From Gammaproteobacteria bacterium (GTDB taxonomy: Bacteria; Pseudomonadota; Gammaproteobacteria; Nitrosococcales; Methylophagaceae): DNA of 33,309 bases. The notes beneath the pieces are model-generated. The model ran no database searches. It was not told the origin of the DNA and saw only the letters and a program-made list of their open reading frames with translations. Positions 13,751 to 23,606 of the stretch are shown in pieces. The stretch covers positions 1 through 33,309 of the forward strand of contig JARGFJ010000027.1 in assembly GCA_029210875.1 (NCBI GenBank), in the 5' to 3' direction. Each line of letters opens with the position of its first letter. The first letter of the stretch is position 1. The translations under genes were made by a program, and so were the position numbers.

Positions 13751-15687
13751 GTGATTTTGAATTAGATAGTCAAACCCCCAAGGGCAGTTTGGAAAATCGT
13801 TGGAAACAACATAAATTTAATCTGAATATTGTCAACCCCGCTAATCGCAAAAAATATAACGTTATTGTGGTTGGTACAGGTTTGGCAGGTGCGGCGGCGG
13901 CGGCATCAATGGGCGAAATGGGGTACAACGTTAAAACTTTTTGTTTTCAAGATAGTCCACGTCGTGCTCACAGCATAGCTGCTCAAGGTGGTATTAATGC
14001 AGCCAAAAACTATCAGAATGATGGTGATAGTGTCTGGCGCTTGTTTTACGACACGATTAAAGGTGGTGATTATCGGGCGCGTGAATCGAATGTATTCAGG
14101 TTAGCAGAACTCAGTACCAGTATTATTGATCAAGCGGTGGCACAAGGCGTGCCTTTTGCTCGTGAGTATAGCGGTTATTTAGCTAACCGTTCATTTGGTG
14201 GTGCTCAGGTTTCTCGTACCTTTTACGCTCGTGGACAAACAGGACAGCAGTTATTGCTTGGTGCCTATCAGGCAATGAGTAAACAAGTTGATGCTGGCAC
14301 TGTGGTACATAAATCACGCTGTGAAATGCACGATGTGATTATGATCGATGGTCAAGCCAAAGGCATTGTTAGCCGTGATTTAGTCACGGGTGAACTTGAA
14401 ACGCATATCGCCGATTGTGTGGTGTTATGTACGGGTGGTTATGGCAATGTATTTTATCTATCGACTAATGCTAAAGGCTGTAATGCCTCTGCTGCGTGGC
14501 GTGCGCACAAACATGGCGCTTTATTTGCCAATCCCTGTTTTACTCAAATCCATCCAACTTGCATTCCACAACAAGGTGAGTTGCAATCCAAACTGACATT
14601 AATGAGCGAATCATTGCGCAATGATGGGCGGATTTGGGCGCCTAAACATCAGCAAGATTGCGAAAAACGTCCTGAAGCGATCCCAGAGCACGATCGCGAT
14701 TATTTTCTTGAACGCATGTATCCTGCATTTGGTAATTTAGTGCCTCGTGATATTGCATCACGCGCTGTCAAATTGATTTGTGATGAAGGTCGTGGTGTAG
14801 GGCATGCTATTGATGGAAAAAAACTAGGTGTTTATCTCGATTTTGCGAAGGCGATTGAAAAATTTGGCTTGGATGGCGTAGAAGAAAAATACGGTAATTT
14901 GTTTGATATGTATCAGCATATTACCGCAGAAAATCCCTATGAAACGCCCATGCGCATTTATCCTGCTGTGCATTACACCATGGGTGGTTTATGGGTTGAC
15001 TACAACTTGATGACATCAATTGATGGTTTGTTTGCTGGTGGTGAAGCCAATTTTTCTGATCATGGTGCCAATCGTTTAGGGGCAAGCGCTCTTATGCAAG
15101 GTTTGGCTGATGGTTACTTTATTTTACCAACAACCGTTTCAAACTATCTTGCTCAGCAAACACCGATTGATATCACCAAATCTTATCCAGAAGCGCAACA
15201 AACTCTACAAGCCTGCCAAGCTCAACTTGATCGTTTACTTAATGCGCCTGATCCCCAAAAAACACCCGATGAGTTTCACCGTAAATTGGGACAAATTTTA
15301 TGGAATGCCTGTGGTATGGCGCGTGAAAAAGCTATTCTTGAATCAGCGATTAGTGATATTCAAGCCTTGCGCAAACAGTTTTGGCAACAGGTCAAGGTTA
15401 CAGGTAGCGATAAAACGCTGAACCAGACACTGGAACGTGCTGGGCGTATTGCTGACTTCTTTGAATTAGCCGAATTAATGTGTATTGATGCCTTAACTCG
15501 TGAAGAATCCTGTGGCTGCCATGCTCGTGTTGAGCATATTACAGACGATGGTGAAGCACAGCGCCATGATGATGAATATGCGTTTGTTTCAGCGTGGCAA
15601 TATAGTGGTAATGTCAGTATGCCGGTGTTGTATAAAGAAGAATTGCACTTTGAATTTGTTAGGCCAACAACGAGAAACTACAAATGA
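13747..15687 (+). CDS. sdhA: Succinate dehydrogenase/fumarate reductase flavoprotein subunit
   Basis: This 646-residue flavoprotein interconverts succinate and fumarate. The FAD-binding GTGLAG is at 43-48. His75 in [11 protein letters not shown] is the likely covalent FAD attachment site. [16 protein letters not shown] and [18 protein letters not shown] are conserved substrate and FAD-binding blocks. The length and C-terminal CGCHARVEH block fit the b558-type enzymes. ATG 13747 overlaps the sdhC stop and its own stop overlaps sdhB, so the three subunits are coupled. Direction in vivo (succinate oxidation or fumarate reduction) cannot be decided here. Confidence 0.93.
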   Translation: MSDFELDSQTPKGSLENRWKQHKFNLNIVNPANRKKYNVIVVGTGLAGAAAAASMGEMGYNVKTFCFQDSPRRAHSIAAQGGINAAKNYQNDGDSVWRLFYDTIKGGDYRARESNVFRLAELSTSIIDQAVAQGVPFAREYSGYLANRSFGGAQVSRTFYARGQTGQQLLLGAYQAMSKQVDAGTVVHKSRCEMHDVIMIDGQAKGIVSRDLVTGELETHIADCVVLCTGGYGNVFYLSTNAKGCNASAAWRAHKHGALFANPCFTQIHPTCIPQQGELQSKLTLMSESLRNDGRIWAPKHQQDCEKRPEAIPEHDRDYFLERMYPAFGNLVPRDIASRAVKLICDEGRGVGHAIDGKKLGVYLDFAKAIEKFGLDGVEEKYGNLFDMYQHITAENPYETPMRIYPAVHYTMGGLWVDYNLMTSIDGLFAGGEANFSDHGANRLGASALMQGLADGYFILPTTVSNYLAQQTPIDITKSYPEAQQTLQACQAQLDRLLNAPDPQKTPDEFHRKLGQILWNACGMAREKAILESAISDIQALRKQFWQQVKVTGSDKTLNQTLERAGRIADFFELAELMCIDALTREESCGCHARVEHITDDGEAQRHDDEYAFVSAWQYSGNVSMPVLYKEELHFEFVRPTTRNYK

Positions 15688-16412
15688 TTTTCACGCTGCA
15701 TATATGGCGACAACACGATGCCAACAGCCAAGGTAACTTTGAGCAACATCAAATTGATGTCAGTGAAGATACATCCTTTTTGGAAATGTTAGATGCATTG
15801 AATGAGCAACTTATTCAGACTGGACAAGAAGCGATAGCATTTGATTTTGACTGTCGTGAAGGTATCTGTGGTTCATGTAATTTGGTCATCAATGGTACAC
15901 CCCATGGCAAACATCGCGCGACCACAACCTGCCAACAATATATGCGTGATTATGCAGGTGAAAATGAACTGTGGATTGAACCGTGGCGTGCTACTGCGTT
16001 TCCAATTATTAAAGATTTGATTGTTGATCGCAGTGCCTTTGATAGGATAATTCAGGCGGGCGGTTATATTGAGATTCGTACCGGTTCAGCACCTGAAGCC
16101 AATACCATGCCGGTTGAAAAACATATTGCTGATCATGCTTTTGATGCTGCAACCTGTATCGGCTGTGGTGCCTGTGTTGCTGCTTGTCCCAATGCATCGG
16201 CAACCTTATTTGTGGCTGCCAAAGTCAGTCATCTTGGCTCATTACCTCAAGGGCAAATGGATCATCAACGAGCCAGAAAAATGTTATTGGCGATGGATGA
16301 ACAAGGCTTTGGTGGTTGTAGTAATTATCGCGAATGTGAGCGTGTTTGTCCGAAAGAAATTAGCGTTAGTAATATCACTACGATGAATAAATTACTCTAT
16401 CAATCATCCTGA
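15684..16412 (+). CDS. sdhB: Succinate dehydrogenase/fumarate reductase iron-sulfur subunit
   Basis: This 242-residue electron-transfer subunit has three clusters. The 2Fe-2S ligands lie in CREGICGSC with a further Cys in TTCQQ. The 4Fe-4S cluster is in [12 protein letters not shown] near 155, and the 3Fe-4S cluster is formed with [12 protein letters not shown] near 218. All ligands are present. It accepts electrons from SdhA FAD and passes them to the SdhC haem/quinone site. It is the last gene of the coupled set; only a weak AT-rich hairpin follows. Confidence 0.93.
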   Translation: MIFTLHIWRQHDANSQGNFEQHQIDVSEDTSFLEMLDALNEQLIQTGQEAIAFDFDCREGICGSCNLVINGTPHGKHRATTTCQQYMRDYAGENELWIEPWRATAFPIIKDLIVDRSAFDRIIQAGGYIEIRTGSAPEANTMPVEKHIADHAFDAATCIGCGACVAACPNASATLFVAAKVSHLGSLPQGQMDHQRARKMLLAMDEQGFGGCSNYRECERVCPKEISVSNITTMNKLLYQSS

Positions 16413-16481
16413 TGCTGTTTGAGTGTTAAGTCAAAACACCTCTCGCTAATCTAATTTTTAACTGTTCGGAGGTATAACTCT

Positions 16482-16676
16482 ATGACCAGAGTCATCTTTA
16501 CACATCTATACCTTATTATTGTTGCCACGCTGGTTGTTATGGCAGGTAATATCTTGGCAGACCAATATGGGCCTGACATCAAACAAGCGTTGTCAGACAT
16601 GATGAATTCAGCTGATCATAGTGTGAATAATGTTGAACAAACGGTGACAGACTGGAATAAAAAAATTCTGGATTAG
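16482..16676 (+). CDS. Small membrane-anchored protein upstream of the rim cluster
   Basis: This 64-residue protein has one N-terminal hydrophobic helix (about 6-26, YLIIVATLVVMAGNILA) and an acidic, amphipathic helical tail. A good ribosome-binding site (GGAGG at 16468-16472) supports translation. It precedes a RimB-like protease and RimK by position, as the small RimA does in the Pseudomonas rimABK operon. I cannot show homology, and the cleavable versus anchored state of the helix is open. Confidence 0.65.
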   Translation: MTRVIFTHLYLIIVATLVVMAGNILADQYGPDIKQALSDMMNSADHSVNNVEQTVTDWNKKILD

Positions 16677-16701
16677 CAAAACCCTAATAATTGGAAAAAA
16701 T

Positions 16702-17199
16702 GTGTCAGAAAATAATGAACAAATTGTAGTTGGCTGGCGAGAGTGGTTGGCATTACCTGACTTAGGTGTGTCATCAATTAAAGCCAAAGTCGATAGCGGT
16801 GCTCGTACCTCAGCACTGCATGCTTTTTCAGTTGAGCCTTTTGATAACAACGGTGAGTTATGGGTCAAGTTCGGCATGCACCCGCTGCAAAACAACACAG
16901 ACAAAGAGGTTTGGTGTGAAGCAAAAGTCATTGACCAACGTGCAGTGACTGACTCTGGCGGTCATACCGAACAGCGCTATGTGATTGAAACTAAAGTGAC
17001 CGTAGGTCAAAAAACGTGGACGATAGAGGCAACGTTGACAAACCGGGATAGCATGTTGTTTAGAATGTTATTGGGACGAACAGCGATGACTGCTGGTAAT
17101 ATAGTGGTCAATCCCGCACTGTCCTATCTGGCAGGTCAAACCTTAATTGAGCACATGCAAGATTCTCTGCAAGATAATCTTGAAGGAAATTTCGAATGA
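16702..17199 (+). CDS. RimB-like retropepsin-fold protease (Zn_protease family)
   Basis: This 165-residue protein belongs to the so-called ATP-dependent zinc protease family, now seen as retropepsin-like. The active-site Asp31 lies in [13 protein letters not shown] and the C-terminal [10 protein letters not shown] completes the fold. In Pseudomonas the RimB member trims glutamate tails added to ribosomal protein S6 by RimK. The start is GTG 16702; the overlapping ATG at 16700 is out of frame. The stop overlaps the rimK start as ATGA, which argues for a joint role. Confidence 0.8.
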   Translation: MSENNEQIVVGWREWLALPDLGVSSIKAKVDSGARTSALHAFSVEPFDNNGELWVKFGMHPLQNNTDKEVWCEAKVIDQRAVTDSGGHTEQRYVIETKVTVGQKTWTIEATLTNRDSMLFRMLLGRTAMTAGNIVVNPALSYLAGQTLIEHMQDSLQDNLEGNFE

Positions 17200-18101
17200 A
17201 AATAGCGATTTTATCTCGCAACCCGAATTTATATTCAACACGTAGATTGGTCGAAGCTGCCGAAGAACGTGGTCATGAAGTTCATGTTATTGATGTATTA
17301 CGTTGTTATATGAATATCACATCAATGAAGCCCGAGGTGCATTACAAAGGACAAAATTTAACAGGATTTGATGCCGTTATTCCTCGCATTGGTGCATCGG
17401 TTACATTTTATGGCACAGCAGTATTGCGTCAGTTTGAAATGATGCATGTTTATCCATTAAATGAGTCTGTAGCAATCAGTCGTTCACGCGATAAATTACG
17501 CGCTTTGCAATTATTATCTCGTAAGGGCTTGGGATTGCCAGTAACAGGTTTTGCTCATCGCCCCGATGATGTTGATGATTTAATTAAAATGGTAGGTGGT
17601 GCACCGTTAGTGATTAAATTATTGGAAGGCACACAAGGAATTGGCGTGGTTTTAGCTGAAACTAAAGGCGCAGCCGAAAGTGTTATCGAAGCCTTTATGG
17701 GTATGAAGGCTAATATTCTGGTTCAGGAGTTTATTAAAGAAGCGGGTGGTGCCGATATCCGTTGTCTGGTTATTGGCGACAAAGTCGTAGCAGCAATGAA
17801 ACGTCAAGGTAAAGAAGGTGAGTTTCGTTCTAATATTCATCGAGGCGGATCAGCTAATTTGATTCGCATTACACCTGAAGAACGTTCAACTGCGGTAAGA
17901 GCTGCCAGAACAATGGGCTTGAATGTCTGTGGTGTCGATTTATTGCGTTCAAATCATGGTCCGGTTGTAATGGAAGTAAACTCATCACCCGGTTTACAAG
18001 GTATTGAAGGGGCAACAGGTAAAGATATTGCCGGTATGATCATTGGCTTTACAGAAAAAAATGCAAAATCAGGTAAAACCCAAACACGGGGACGTGGCTA
18101 A
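17196..18101 (+). CDS. rimK: Ribosomal protein S6 glutamate ligase (ATP-grasp)
   Basis: This 301-residue ATP-grasp ligase has the usual RimK length. RimK adds glutamates to the C-terminus of ribosomal protein S6 and can make poly-glutamate. The substrate domain starts with [23 protein letters not shown]-grasp parts are [15 protein letters not shown] near 150, [18 protein letters not shown] near 182, and the metal-binding [10 protein letters not shown] near 265. It is coupled to the upstream RimB-like protease and followed after six bases by an M14-type deacylase, suggesting one unit that adds and removes amino-acid tails. Confidence 0.92.
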   Translation: MKIAILSRNPNLYSTRRLVEAAEERGHEVHVIDVLRCYMNITSMKPEVHYKGQNLTGFDAVIPRIGASVTFYGTAVLRQFEMMHVYPLNESVAISRSRDKLRALQLLSRKGLGLPVTGFAHRPDDVDDLIKMVGGAPLVIKLLEGTQGIGVVLAETKGAAESVIEAFMGMKANILVQEFIKEAGGADIRCLVIGDKVVAAMKRQGKEGEFRSNIHRGGSANLIRITPEERSTAVRAARTMGLNVCGVDLLRSNHGPVVMEVNSSPGLQGIEGATGKDIAGMIIGFTEKNAKSGKTQTRGRG

Positions 18102-18107
18102 AACGCT

Positions 18108-19160
18108 ATGGCTGACATCTTAACGATTGCTGGTCAAAACATTGGTCTGGGGCACACTAAAATAGTCGATGTGGCATTACCCGATTTGTATATGCACACA
18201 TCATTAAGTATGCCGGTGCAAGTTATCCGTGGTCGTCGCAAAGGGCCGATATTATTTATTTCTGCTGCTGTGCATGGCGATGAAATTAATGGTGTCGAAA
18301 TTATTCGACGTTTAGTTAAGCTTAAAGCGATAAAAGGCTTACGTGGTACCTTGATTACCGTGCCGGTTGTTAATGTCTACGGTTTTATCAATCAATCACG
18401 TTATTTGCCTGATCGTCGTGATTTAAATCGCTGTTTCCCAGGCTCTAGTGAAGGTACATTAGCTGGGCGATTAGCACATGCCTTTATGACTGAAGTTGCC
18501 TCTAAATGTACACATGGTATTGATCTGCATACCGCTGCTATTCATCGGGATAACTTGCCACAAATACGTGCAGATTTGTCGAATGCAGATGTTGAGACAA
18601 TGGCACATGCATTTAATGCGCCTGTTGTTGTCAATTCAAATCTGATTGCAGGATCATTACGACATGCTTGTTCTGATTACGATGTTCCAGTGATTGTGTA
18701 TGAAGCAGGTGAAGCCTTGCGTTTTAATGAGTTAGCAATACGGGCTGGTGTCAGCGGTGTACTCAATGTCATGCGCTCGATTGGCATGTTGACATCACGT
18801 TCAAAAGCAAAGAAAAAGACGCATCCTTTTGTAGCACGTTCAAGTACATGGGTGCGGGCACCACAAAGTGGTATTTTCAGAATGTTAGTACCAATGGGTA
18901 ATCACGTTAACAAGGGTGATTTATTAGGTATTGTTGCCGCCCCATATGGTGATCAAAATAGTGAAGTTGAGGTGATTGCAACAAGTTCAGGTGTGGTTAT
19001 AGGAAGAACGAACTTGCCCTTGGTTAATGAAGGTGAAGCCTTGTTTCATATTGCGCGATTTAATCGACCTGATGAAGTGGCGGATAGTGTTGAAGCCTTT
19101 CATTCTGATTTAGATCCTGCCACTGATACAGCCGTACCAGAAGATTTACCGATTATGTAA
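18108..19160 (+). CDS. Succinylglutamate desuccinylase/aspartoacylase-family zinc hydrolase
   Basis: This is a 350-residue M14-like zinc carboxypeptidase/deacylase. Zinc ligands are His56 and Glu59 in AAVHGDEINGVE and His141 in GIDLHTAAIHRD. IVYEAGE near 196 is the catalytic region, and the C-terminal beta domain (about 245-330) is typical of AstE/AspA relatives. Other arginine-catabolism (ast) genes are missing, so a role in AstE-type catabolism is unlikely. The tight linkage to rimK suggests it removes glutamate or a related acyl group from a RimK product. That is inference. Confidence 0.78.
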   Translation: MADILTIAGQNIGLGHTKIVDVALPDLYMHTSLSMPVQVIRGRRKGPILFISAAVHGDEINGVEIIRRLVKLKAIKGLRGTLITVPVVNVYGFINQSRYLPDRRDLNRCFPGSSEGTLAGRLAHAFMTEVASKCTHGIDLHTAAIHRDNLPQIRADLSNADVETMAHAFNAPVVVNSNLIAGSLRHACSDYDVPVIVYEAGEALRFNELAIRAGVSGVLNVMRSIGMLTSRSKAKKKTHPFVARSSTWVRAPQSGIFRMLVPMGNHVNKGDLLGIVAAPYGDQNSEVEVIATSSGVVIGRTNLPLVNEGEALFHIARFNRPDEVADSVEAFHSDLDPATDTAVPEDLPIM

Positions 19161-19170
19161 TATCACCATG

Positions 19171-19237
19171 TCAGTTTTAATATGAAAAAACTGATAAAAA
19201 CTTTGCTTTTTAAGGCGGAAATAGTGAAAATTCCGCC
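19171..19237. terminator. Tandem hairpins between the M14 gene and speA
   Basis: TCAGTTTT/AAAACTGA (19171-19178 with 19187-19194) is followed by GGCGGAA/TTCCGCC (19214-19220 with 19231-19237). Neither has a classical T run on the plus strand. They may weakly end the rim unit or act as a structured leader for speA. Confidence 0.4.
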
Positions 19238-19269
19238 ATTTGAATCATCCCCTCAAGGATATTTGCACA

Positions 19270-21213
19270 ATGCAAGATAGCATCCGCTTCAATAATTCTT
19301 TAGAGCAAACACAATCAAACTGGGATGCACAACAAAGTTCGCAACTCTATGGTGTGCGAGATTGGGGTGCGGATTATTTCGATGTTTCTGACGATGGTAA
19401 TGCTGTTGCGACAGTTCAATTTGGTGATAAGACTGTTTGTGTACCATTAATTGATATTGTTGAAGGTATGAAAGAGCGTGGCTTGGAAATGCCAGCGGTA
19501 CTTCGTATCGACAATCTACTTGATCAACGCATCAAACAATTAAATGAGGCCTTTGCAAAAGCTATCGAACAAGCGGAATATCAAAACTATTACCGTGGTG
19601 TGTTTCCAATCAAAGTAAACCAACAATGTCATGTTATTGAGGAAATAGCCGATTTTGGACGCCAATACCATCACGGTTTGGAAGCCGGCAGTAAAGCCGA
19701 GTTAATTATTGCCTTATCGCAATTACAAGATCATGACAGTTTAATCATTTGTAATGGTTATAAAGATGCTGAGTTTATTGATCTTGGACTTTATGCTCGC
19801 CAGATGGGGATCCCGTGTTTCTTTGTTTTAGAAACCACAACAGAATTAGCCATTATTATTGAACGTAGTAAAGCGCTTGGTATTGAACCTCTTATTGGTG
19901 TTCGTATTCGTTTATCATCGATGGTTGAAGGTCACTGGAATGAAGATAGTGGTGACCGTTCAATTTTTGGTTTATCAACCAATGCCTTATTAGATGTCGT
20001 TGAGCAGTTAAAGCAGGCAGATATGTTGCATTGCTTGCAGTTGCTTCATAGTCATTTAGGTTCGCAGATACCCAATATTCGTAACATTCGTACAGGTGTA
20101 TTAGAAGCCTGTCGTTTTTATACGGGCTTAATCGAAGAAGGTGCCCCAATGGGCTATATCGATTTGGGTGGTGGCTTGGCCGTTGACTATGAAGGCACTC
20201 GTTCAAACAGTACTCACAGTATGAACTATGGTCTGGATGAATATTGTTACAACATCATTGAAACATTACAGGAATGTTTAGATCCGCTTGATATCAAACA
20301 TCCCGTCATTGTGACCGAGTCTGGTCGAGCGTTGGTCGCCTATTCATCTATGTTGCTATTTAATATTTTAGATGTGCGTGATCATAAGCCTAGTGCGGTT
20401 CCTACTGAATTAGCACAAGATAGTCACGATCAACTTTTGAATTTATTCGAAGTGTTACATAACGTTGAGCTAGCTAACTTACAAGAGTGTTATAACGATG
20501 CGCTCTATTATCGTGATGAAATTCGTGAACTGTTTCATCGTGGTCAAGCCAGCTTGCGTGATCGTGCGATGGCTGAAAATATGTCATTGGCTATTTTGGA
20601 AAAAATTACAGAATTGCTACCGCAAGCCAAACGTGTTTCTGCTGAATTAGAAACCTTACCAGAGTTATTATCTGATATTTACTATGGTAACTTCAGCTTA
20701 TTTCAATCGTTGCCAGATATTTGGGCCATTGATCAAATCTTTCCGATCATGCCTATACATCGCCTGAATGAAGCACCAACACGCAATGCGGTGTTGGCAG
20801 ACATGACCTGTGATTGTGATGGCAAAATTGATTCTTTTGCACATATAGATGGTGTTCGCAAGACATTACCATTACACCCATTGAAACAAAATGAAGAATA
20901 TTATTTAGGTGTTTTTCTAGTTGGAGCCTACCAGGAAACATTAGGTGATTTACATAATTTATTTGGTGATACCAACGTGGTGAGTGTGCATATCAATGAA
21001 AATGGCAGTTTTGATTTTATTCGTGAGTTTCATGGTGACAGCATTGCCGATGTGTTGAGCTATGTCGAATATGATCCAAAAATCATGCAAGAACAATTTA
21101 GACGTATTGCCGAACAAGCAGTACGTGATGGCAAAATCTCGGTGGCGATGCGCCAACAAGTGTTACAGGCTTTTCGTGAAAGCATGCAGGGTTATACCTT
21201 TTTTGAACGATAG
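19270..21213 (+). CDS. speA: Biosynthetic arginine decarboxylase
   Basis: This 647-residue PLP enzyme converts arginine to agmatine. Lys115 in YYRGVFPIKVNQQ is the PLP lysine. HSHLGSQIPNIRNI, the glycine-rich LGGGLAVDYEGT and VTESGRALVAY are conserved fold-III decarboxylase blocks. The ATG at 19270 has AAGGAT upstream and replaces a longer TTG start at 19240. It opens a four-gene polyamine operon; the next gene starts 27 bases downstream. Confidence 0.95.
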   Translation: MQDSIRFNNSLEQTQSNWDAQQSSQLYGVRDWGADYFDVSDDGNAVATVQFGDKTVCVPLIDIVEGMKERGLEMPAVLRIDNLLDQRIKQLNEAFAKAIEQAEYQNYYRGVFPIKVNQQCHVIEEIADFGRQYHHGLEAGSKAELIIALSQLQDHDSLIICNGYKDAEFIDLGLYARQMGIPCFFVLETTTELAIIIERSKALGIEPLIGVRIRLSSMVEGHWNEDSGDRSIFGLSTNALLDVVEQLKQADMLHCLQLLHSHLGSQIPNIRNIRTGVLEACRFYTGLIEEGAPMGYIDLGGGLAVDYEGTRSNSTHSMNYGLDEYCYNIIETLQECLDPLDIKHPVIVTESGRALVAYSSMLLFNILDVRDHKPSAVPTELAQDSHDQLLNLFEVLHNVELANLQECYNDALYYRDEIRELFHRGQASLRDRAMAENMSLAILEKITELLPQAKRVSAELETLPELLSDIYYGNFSLFQSLPDIWAIDQIFPIMPIHRLNEAPTRNAVLADMTCDCDGKIDSFAHIDGVRKTLPLHPLKQNEEYYLGVFLVGAYQETLGDLHNLFGDTNVVSVHINENGSFDFIREFHGDSIADVLSYVEYDPKIMQEQFRRIAEQAVRDGKISVAMRQQVLQAFRESMQGYTFFER

Positions 21214-21240
21214 ATAACGAGTTGATATAGGAATTTAGCA

Positions 21241-22440
21241 ATGTCTAAAGTAGTGATTATTGGCGCTGGTGGTGTTGGCGGTGTTGTGACACATAAATGT
21301 GCTCAATTGCCAGATGTATTTACTGAAATTGTATTGGCAAGCCGAACGTTGGCTAAATGTGATGCAATTGCAGCGCAACTTGATCGACCTATCAAAACCG
21401 CCAAAATTGATGCTGATAATGTACCAGAACTAACAGCGTTTTTACAGGCTGAAAAACCTGATGTAGTGATTAATGTTGCCTTACCATATCAAGATTTAAC
21501 GATTATGGATGCCTGCTTAGCCGCGGGCGTTGATTACATGGACACGGCCAACTATGAGCCGTTAGATACGGCTAAATTTGAGTATAAATGGCAGTGGGCA
21601 TATCACGATAAATTTAAACAAGCTGGTCTGACAGCCTTATTAGGTAGTGGTTTTGATCCCGGTGCAACTAACGTGTTTACTACCTATGTTGCAAAACATT
21701 ATTTTGATGAAATTCATGAGCTTGACATCATTGATGTCAATGGTGGTGATCATGGCTATCCATTTGCTACTAATTTCAATCCTGAGATCAATATTCGTGA
21801 AGTCACAGCAGAATGCCGCCATTGGGAAAATGGTGAATTTGTGACTACGCCTGCAATGTCGAAAAAAGCATCATTTGAATGCCCTGAGCAGGTTGGTACC
21901 TATAATATCTACCGTATGTATCATGAAGAATTGGAATCGTTGACTAAAAACTTCCCAGGTTTGAAGCGTGCCCAATTTTGGATGAGCTTTGGTGATAACT
22001 ATCTCAAGCATTTAGACGTATTGGGTAATGTCGGTATGTTAGGTATTGAACCTATTATCTATAACGGTCAAGAAATTGTGCCAATTCAATTGCTGGCACA
22101 TTTGTTACCTGATCCATCATCGCTGGGTCCTCGTACCAAAGGTAAAACCTGCATCGGCTGCGTGGTTAAAGGTATTAAAGACGGTAAAGAAAAAATCGTT
22201 TACATTTATAACATTAAAGATCATCAAGATTGTTATAAAGAAGTGCAATCACAAGCGATTTCATACACGACCGGTGTGCCAGCCATGATTGGTGCCAAAA
22301 TGATGCTTGAGCAAAAATGGAAACAAGCTGGTGTTTGGAATATCGAACAATTTGACCCAGATCCATTTATGGAAGATATGAATAAATACGGCTTACCGTG
22401 GAATGTGATCGAGCTAGATAGTTTTAACTTGGATCAATAA
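21241..22440 (+). CDS. Carboxynorspermidine synthase (saccharopine dehydrogenase-like)
   Basis: This 399-residue enzyme belongs to the saccharopine-dehydrogenase-like family that includes carboxynorspermidine/carboxyspermidine dehydrogenase. It condenses aspartate semialdehyde with a diamine and reduces the Schiff base with NADPH. GAGGVGGVV is at residues 8-16 and GSGFDPGATNVF near 138 is a family block. With speA and speB but no norspermidine genes nearby, the likely product is carboxyspermidine from putrescine. The stop overlaps the next start (TAATG). Confidence 0.88.
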   Translation: MSKVVIIGAGGVGGVVTHKCAQLPDVFTEIVLASRTLAKCDAIAAQLDRPIKTAKIDADNVPELTAFLQAEKPDVVINVALPYQDLTIMDACLAAGVDYMDTANYEPLDTAKFEYKWQWAYHDKFKQAGLTALLGSGFDPGATNVFTTYVAKHYFDEIHELDIIDVNGGDHGYPFATNFNPEINIREVTAECRHWENGEFVTTPAMSKKASFECPEQVGTYNIYRMYHEELESLTKNFPGLKRAQFWMSFGDNYLKHLDVLGNVGMLGIEPIIYNGQEIVPIQLLAHLLPDPSSLGPRTKGKTCIGCVVKGIKDGKEKIVYIYNIKDHQDCYKEVQSQAISYTTGVPAMIGAKMMLEQKWKQAGVWNIEQFDPDPFMEDMNKYGLPWNVIELDSFNLDQ

Positions 22441-23606
22441 TGCAATTGACCGATTTTTCCAAATTGGATTTACAGCGACTGCCATCACCGTGTTTTGTGG
22501 TAGATGAAGTCGCGGTTGAACGCAATTTATCGATCTTAAAAAACGTCGCGGATGCGAGTGGCGCTAAAGTATTAGCAGCATTAAAAGCATTTTCAATGTG
22601 GTCACTTGGACCATTAACAGCACATTATCTAAGCGGCACTTGTGCCAGCGGATTACATGAAGCAAAATTGGGTCATGAGCAATATGGTGGTGAAGTGCAT
22701 GTGTTTGCTGCTGCCTATAGTAAACAAGATATTGTCGAATTATTAGAGTTTGCGCATCATATTGTGTTTAATTCATGCGGTCAGTGGTTACGTTTTCGTG
22801 ATATCTGTTTAGCGGCTCAAACAAAGCGACCTGAATTACAGTTTGGTTTACGTATTAACCCTGAACACTCTGAAGGTGCTGTGCCAATTTATGATCCCTG
22901 TGCGCCGGGTTCGCGCCTGGGCATCACCTTATCTGAATTGGATGAAACTGTTTTAGATGGTATTACTGGCCTACATTTTCATACCTTATGTGAACAAGGT
23001 TATGAACCACTTGCAAGAACGGTGGCAGCAGTTGAAGCTAAATTTGGTCATTTATTACCGAAGATGCACTGGGTCAATTTTGGTGGTGGTCATCATATTA
23101 CGGCGGATGGCTACAATATAAATGGACTGGTTGAGCTAGTGCGTGATTTTATGGCACGTTATCAAGTGCAAGTCTATCTTGAGCCTGGCGAAGCCGTTGC
23201 TATCGGTACCGGTATATTAAGTTGTGAAGTGTTGGATATGACCTTCAATCAGTTAAACCAGGCGATCTTGGATACCTCGGCAACCTGCCATATGCCGGAT
23301 ACATTGGAAATGCCATATCGACCTGATATCACTGGCGCAGCCGAGGCTGAACAGTATGCCCACACCTATCGTTTAGGTGGTTTAACCTGTTTAGCCGGTG
23401 ATGTCATTGGTGATTACAGTTTTGAACAACCGTTGCAGATTGGTCAACGCATTATCTTTGAAGATATGAGCCATTACACCATGGTTAAAACCACCACCTT
23501 TAATGGCACTAAACTACCGGCATTAGCATTATGGAATTCTAATACTGATCAATTACGCGTCGTTAAAACATTTGGCTATGAAGACTTTAAAAACAGGCTG
23601 TCCTAA
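22440..23606 (+). CDS. nspC: Carboxynorspermidine/carboxyspermidine decarboxylase
   Basis: This 388-residue fold-III PLP decarboxylase releases CO2 from carboxyspermidine to give spermidine. Lys49 in VLAALKAFSMWSL is the PLP lysine. LHFHTLCEQ, WVNFGGGHHIT and LEPGEAVAIGTG are the expected blocks, and SATCHMPDTLEMPYRP near 278 is typical of NspC. Start and stop overlap both neighbours by a single base. Enzyme families here act on nor- and normal spermidine forms; the substrate is inferred from the agmatine-putrescine context. Confidence 0.92.
   Translation: MQLTDFSKLDLQRLPSPCFVVDEVAVERNLSILKNVADASGAKVLAALKAFSMWSLGPLTAHYLSGTCASGLHEAKLGHEQYGGEVHVFAAAYSKQDIVELLEFAHHIVFNSCGQWLRFRDICLAAQTKRPELQFGLRINPEHSEGAVPIYDPCAPGSRLGITLSELDETVLDGITGLHFHTLCEQGYEPLARTVAAVEAKFGHLLPKMHWVNFGGGHHITADGYNINGLVELVRDFMARYQVQVYLEPGEAVAIGTGILSCEVLDMTFNQLNQAILDTSATCHMPDTLEMPYRPDITGAAEAEQYAHTYRLGGLTCLAGDVIGDYSFEQPLQIGQRIIFEDMSHYTMVKTTTFNGTKLPALALWNSNTDQLRVVKTFGYEDFKNRLS

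Noticed and set aside
16416-16460. Terminator after sdhB
   Set aside because: Only a weak GTGTT/AACAC pairing with scattered T residues is present; not enough to call.
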